Shown: piece after piece, positions 8,401-14,400 of the stretch
Layout of the letters: each line of letters begins with the position of its first letter
How positions within the stretch are numbered: the first letter of the stretch is position 1
NCBI GenBank assembly: GCA_964440605.1
Contig: CAYTSW010000056.1
Location: forward strand, 1 to 16,569
Direction of reading: 5' to 3'
DNA length: 16,569 bases
DNA from: CAYTSW01 sp964440605
Lineage (GTDB): Bacteria > Planctomycetota > Phycisphaerae > Phycisphaerales > UBA1924
Made by a program: the position numbers and the translations under genes
Notes under the pieces: generated by a model
Database searches by the model: none
The model's input: the letters and a program-made list of their open reading frames with translations, nothing else
Told to the model about the DNA's origin: nothing

Positions 8401-11400
8401 CCGCCGAAGATGCCCTCGTTGGAGGTATTGCCGATATCGGTGCGCACGAAAACGTAGTACTGGCCGGGGAAAGAAGGCAGATTGATCGTGGTGAAGTTGG
8501 TGTAGGACGAGCCGGCGTCGAGGGTATTCGGGCGCGGGACGTTGGCGACGACGACGTCGCCCGCGTCGAGGACGGGGTCGGTCGAGAGGATGACGCGATC
8601 GCTCCAGAGGGTGTCCGCCGGGGCGTCGCCCGCGTTGCGGACGGTCCAGGAGAGCTCACGCATGATGCCTGAGAGGCCGTTGCTGGGCGGGCTGACGGCG
8701 TCGACGACGAGGTCGGGTCGCGGCGGCTGCGTCACGTCCAAACGCGGGCCGACGGTGATGTTGTTGGCAGTGTTCGACTCGACGATGCGCTGATCGCGGT
8801 TGGTTTGAGCGAGGATCCAGTAGTCGCCGTCCAGGTCGGTCGGGAGGGTGACGGTGAGCGTCTGGGTGTAGGTCTGCCCGGAGCCGACGGGCGCGGTGCG
8901 GCCGTTGGTCGCGAGCAGGACGTCGGCGCCGACGGCGTTGTCGGTGGAGAGCAGGACGGCGTCGACCCAGAAGCCCCGGGCCGTGCCGTCGCCGTCGTTG
9001 CGGAAGGTGACGGTGACGGTGAGCTGGTCGTCGGCCTGCGCGGCGGAGACGGGTCCGGAGCCGAGCGAGGACTCGACGAGGATCGACTCGATCACGAGAT
9101 CGGGGCGGATGTAGCTGGTCGGGAGTTCGGCGACGCCGGTGTTGTTGTCGTTGTCCGATTCGAGGACGGAGTTGTCGACATCGGTGACGACCGTTGCGAT
9201 GCGGTCCTGCGCTCCGAGGTCGGGCAGCGCGAACGTGGCGGTCTGGACGGCCGACGTCTCGCCCGGCGCCAGCGGACCGGAGAAGACGGTCACCGCGACG
9301 ACGGGGCCGGGGCCGGAAGCGTCCGCGGGCGCGAGGCGGATCTCATTGAGCCACTCACCCGTCGCGGGCTCGGAGCCGTCGTTGCGCAGCGTGTATTCGA
9401 CGGTAAAGGGGTCGCCCGGCTCGGCCTGCGCGGGCGCGGAGACCGAGGCGACGACGATGTCGGGCAGCGGAGGCAGTTCGATCGTGATGGGGACGGCCGG
9501 CGCGTCGTTGTCGGTCTCGTCGGATTCGTCGATGCCGCCGAAGCCATCGGCGCGGACGATGATGAAGAAGTCGCCCGGCGCGCTGATCGTGTCGAGGGGG
9601 AGTTCGACATCGACGGTGCGCAGGCCCGAGTCCTCGCTCATTGGGATGGAACCGGAGAAGGGCAGGCTGCCGAGCAGACGATCGGAGGGATCGAGCGCTT
9701 CGTCCGATGAGAGGAAGACGGCGTCGGACCACGGACCGTCCGCGGTGATCTCGCCCGTGTTGGCGGTGCGCCATGTGACGGTGATCGTCTCGCCGAAGAC
9801 GCCCGACGACGGGGCCGAGGCGCTCTGGGCGACGAGGTTGGGTGCGGGCGTGGGGTCGATCGTGATCGCCTGGGAGGCGCGTGTATTGTTGTTGTCGAAG
9901 ATTTCCTCGAGATCACCCGACTCGTCGGTGCGGACGATCAAGAAGGCCGTGGTCATGTCGAAGCCGACGGGCAGCGTGAGCGTGCGCGACAGCGTGTATC
10001 GCTCGCCCGGGCTGAGCGGGCTCTGGCTGACGGGGCCGAGGCGGAGCAGCGTGTCGCTCCCGCCGATGGTGTTGTTGTCCGAAAGGTAGATCGCGTCCGC
10101 CCACCCGCCGATCGCCGGCTCTTCGCCGGTGTTCTCGACGGTGTACGAGACGGTGATGGACTGGCCCGCGACCGCTTCGGCCGGCGCGACCACGCTCACC
10201 ACTTCCAGGTCGGGCAGCGGCGGGTTGGCGACCTCGATCGGCCCGACGAGCGCGGTGTTGTTGCTCTCACCCGCGAGTTCGGGCACACGCTCGTTGGCGT
10301 CGGTGACGAAGAAGAGCCAGTACTGACCGGGCGTGTTGGGCCAGGAGGAGCCTCGAGACTGGCTGTAGGTCGCGCCGACGGGGAGGTTCTGCGAACGCGA
10401 AATGCTTGCGAGCAGGGTGTCGGTGCCGATGTCGAGCGTGTCGTCGGTGGAGAGGTAGACGCGGTCGACCCAGCTCGCGCTGGCGGGTGCGTTGCCGTCG
10501 TTGCGGACGGCCCACGAGTAGGTGAAGGACTCGCCGATGGTGGCGCTGGTCGGCGCGTTGGCCGACGCGAACACCAGGTCTGCGGCGCCGATAGCCGTGC
10601 GGTCGATCGCGCCGTCGGCGTTGTCGGTCTCGTCGATCTCGGCCAGCGAGTCGAAGAAGTCGGCGGTCACGCCGACTCGGAAGTCGCCCGGCGTTGCGGG
10701 CAGGGTGACCGAGCGACTGAAACCGCGCGACGAACCGGGGGCGATGGTGCCGGTGAAGGTGAGGTCCCCGGCGACCTGGTCGTCGGCGTTGCCGATCTCG
10801 TCGTCCGCCGACAGCACGACGCGGTCCGTCCACGGGCCCGAAGCGTTTGCTGTGCCGGTGTTGCGCACGCGGTACGTCACCGTGATCGTCGAGCCGGGCA
10901 GAGCGCTGACCGGAGCGCCGACGCTCTCGAGCGTCAGGTTGGGCTCGGCAATAGATTCGAATGTGCTCGCGCTCGACGCGGCGTTGTTCGCCTCGCCGTC
11001 GAGTTCGACCACCATGTCGCCCGAGTCCGTCTCCACGATCACGAAGTACGTGCCGGTCGGGCCGGGGAGCGTTGTTTCGAGCGTGCGCGTGTACGACCCG
11101 TCCGCCCCCAGGCTCGACGGCCCGTCGACGGGCACGCCCAGCGGGATGTCGTTGACGCTGAGCACCGCGTCGGTCGACGCCCAGACGCGGTCGGTCCACG
11201 GGCCGGCGGCTTCCACGTCGCCGCTGTTGGTGACGGTCCACGTCACGGTCAGCGGCTCGCCCGCGAGGGAACTGCCGGTGACGAACTGGACGTTGGACGG
11301 GACGAGGTCGGGGGTGGGCGGCGCGGTGACGGTGACGGCGCTGGGCGCGGAGATGTTGTTGGAGGCGGAGATCTCGAAGACGGCGTTGCCCGAGTCGGTC

Positions 11401-14400
11401 ACGAGTAGGAGGGAGTAGCCGCCGGGCAGGACGGTGCCGTTGAGCGGGAGCGTTGCCTCGATCGTGCCGGCGTAGGAATCGCCATCGGCGAGGTCGGGGC
11501 CCATGGCGGGTGCGGGCGCGGAGCCGATCTGCTGGTCGTCGACGCTGAGCTGGCCGTCCTCTGAGATGAACAGCGCGTCGACCCACGGTCCCTCGGCGGG
11601 CGCGGTGCCGAGGTTGTCGACGGCGTAGCTGACCATGAAGGGCGTGCCAATCTCGGCGGACGCGGGCGCGCTGACCGAGGCGATGGCGAGGTCGGGCCCG
11701 ACGGCTTCGAACTGCTCCTCGCTCGTGCCGAAGTTGTTGTTCTCGAACGGCTCGATGATCGTGTCCGACGCGTCGGTGATCACAAGGAAGAACGCCACAC
11801 CGGCGGCTTCCGGCGGCACCACGACCGTCTGCGGTTGCGTGTAGCTCTCGCCCGGGCCGAGCGTGCCGGAGAAGTTGAACGAACCCAGCGCGAAGTCGCC
11901 GCCGATCGCGGCGTCGTCCGAGAGCAGGAACTCATCGATCCACGTGCCGGACACCGGCGCGGTGCCCTCGTTGGTGACGGTCCAGGAAATCTCCACGGGC
12001 GAACCGATCTCGACGACCGCGGGGACGTTGACCGCGGTCACGGTGAGGTCGGGGTAGGGACCGATGAAGACCGGACGCGAAACGAAGAACGGACTTGTGC
12101 CCGGCTCTTCGGGGACGAAGTCCTGATCCTCGACGCGGACGATGAAGTAATAGGTGCCGGAGGGGAGGTCGGCGGGAAGAGTCGGGTTCAGGGCCCGCTC
12201 GTAGGTCTCGTTGGGTTGAACGCCGAAGAAGTCGTCGAGGCGGGTCTCGATGTTGACCTCACCGAGGAAGACGTCGTCGGAGTTGCCGCCGATGGTGTCG
12301 GTGGAGAGGTAGACCTCGTCGAAGGTCTGCGCGCCGCTGTGGTAGGCGCTGCCCTGGCCGGTGTTGCGGACGGTCCAGGCGATGTCGACCGGAGCGCCGG
12401 CGTCGGCGAGCGGCGGGGTTTCGAGCGTTTCGAGCTCGAGGCGCGGGTACGCAACGTCGATGATGTCGTCGTCGATCGCGAAGTTGTTCGCCTCGCCCCC
12501 CATCAGGCCCTCGTCGACGTCGGCATTGGTATCGACCTGAGCGACGATGCGCACGGGGCCCGCGATGTTGGCGGGGAAGAGAAAGCTGTTGCTGCCGGCG
12601 GCGACCTGGACGTCGACGGACGCACCCGGCTCGACCGTCCCGGAGTTGTAGGTCAGCGTGGTGAAGCCCACGTCGCCGCCGACCGCATCATCGCCCGAGA
12701 CAGCGACGCCGACGCGCCACGAACCGGTGGCGGGCACCGTGCCCTGGTTGGTGACGGTGATGGTGATGGGCTCGGAGAGTTGCTGGCGTGTGCCGGCGGT
12801 CAAAGGCGCCCGGATGTCGGTGACGACGAGGTCGGGGAACATGTCCGAGACCTCGACCGCGAAGGGCGCGAAGAAGAACGGATCGTCGTTGCCGGGAGGC
12901 TCGGGTACGAAGTCCTGGTCTTCGACACGGATAAGCAGGTTGTAGACGCCGGGCGTGAAGTCTCCGGGGAGGGCGAACGTGACGGACCGGGAGTAGGAGT
13001 TGTCCGGCTCGACGCCGAAGAAGTTGTCGAGGATGAACTCGGTGCCGGTCTCGGTGAGGAATATGTCGTCCTCGTTGCCTGCGATGTTGTCCGCCGAGAG
13101 GTAGACCTCGTCGTAGGTCTGTGCGCCGCTATGGTACGCGCTGCCCTCGCCCGTGTTGGTGACGGTCCACTCGACTGTGATCTCGTTGTTCCGCGCCCAG
13201 GTGGACGGCGCCTGGACGTCGGTCACCTCGAGGCGCGGATAGGCGACCTCGATGCTGGCGTCGTCGGCGGTGCCATTGTTGTCCTCGCCGCCGGCATCGC
13301 CCTCGTCGAGCTGGTTGTTCCAGTCGGCCTGCGCGGTGAAGAAGGCCTGGCCCGCGATGTCGCCCGGGATAAAGAAGCTATTGCTGTTCGCAGCGAAGGT
13401 GACGGTGTAGGACGCGCCGGGGTCGATGGCGGGCCCGTTGTAGGTCACGGTGCCGATGAGCGAATCGCCGCCGAAGGCCTGGTCGGCGGAGAGGAACAGG
13501 CGATCCTGCCAGGAGCCGGTCGCGGGGATCGTTCCCTGGTTGGTGATGGTGACGGTGACGGGCTCGGTGAGCCGCTGGCGGGTGCCGCCGATGCTGGGGC
13601 CCTGGATGTCGGTGACGATGAGATCGGGGAAGGCGTCGGAGACTTCGACGGTGAAGTCGGAGATGAAGAAGGGCGTGTCGTTGCCGGGCTCTTCGGGGAC
13701 AAAGTCTTCGCTTTCGACGCGGATGAAGACGTTGTACGTGCCGATCGGGAGGTCGGTCGGGACGGTGAAGTTGAGGGATTCGACGTACGAGTCGCCGGAC
13801 GGGACGCCGAAAAAGTCGTCGAGACGGAACTCGGTGTTTTCACGTCCGATGAAGATGTCATCGGCGTTGCCGAAGACGTCGTCGACCGAAAGGAAGACCT
13901 GGTCGTACGTCAGAGCGCCGCTGTGATAGGCGTTGCCGACGCCGGTGTTCTCGACGGTCCAGGAGACGAACGAATCGTTCCCGCGGCCCCAGACGGACTG
14001 CGACTGGATGTCGGTCACTTCGAGGCGGGGGTAGGCGACGTCGATCGTCGCGTCATCGGCGGCGGTGTTGTTGTCTTCGCCCGCCGCGGCGCCCTCGTCA
14101 ATGATGTTGGTCGTGTCGACCGCGGCGGTGAAGGTGTTCACGCCCGCGAGGTCGCCGGGGATAAGGAACGAGTTACTGGCGGCGGCGAACTCGATGACCG
14201 TGATGTCGCCGGGCATGAGCGCGGGGCCCGAGTAGTTGATCTGTCCTATGAAGGAATCGCTGCCGAAGGTGGCGTCGGCGGAGAGGAACACCTGCGTGCG
14301 CCACGACCCGACGGCCGGCGCGCCGCCCTGGTTCTGCACGGTCACGCGCAGGGGCTCGGCGAGCTGCGTGCGTGTGGCACCCGTCGCGGGCCCTTCGATG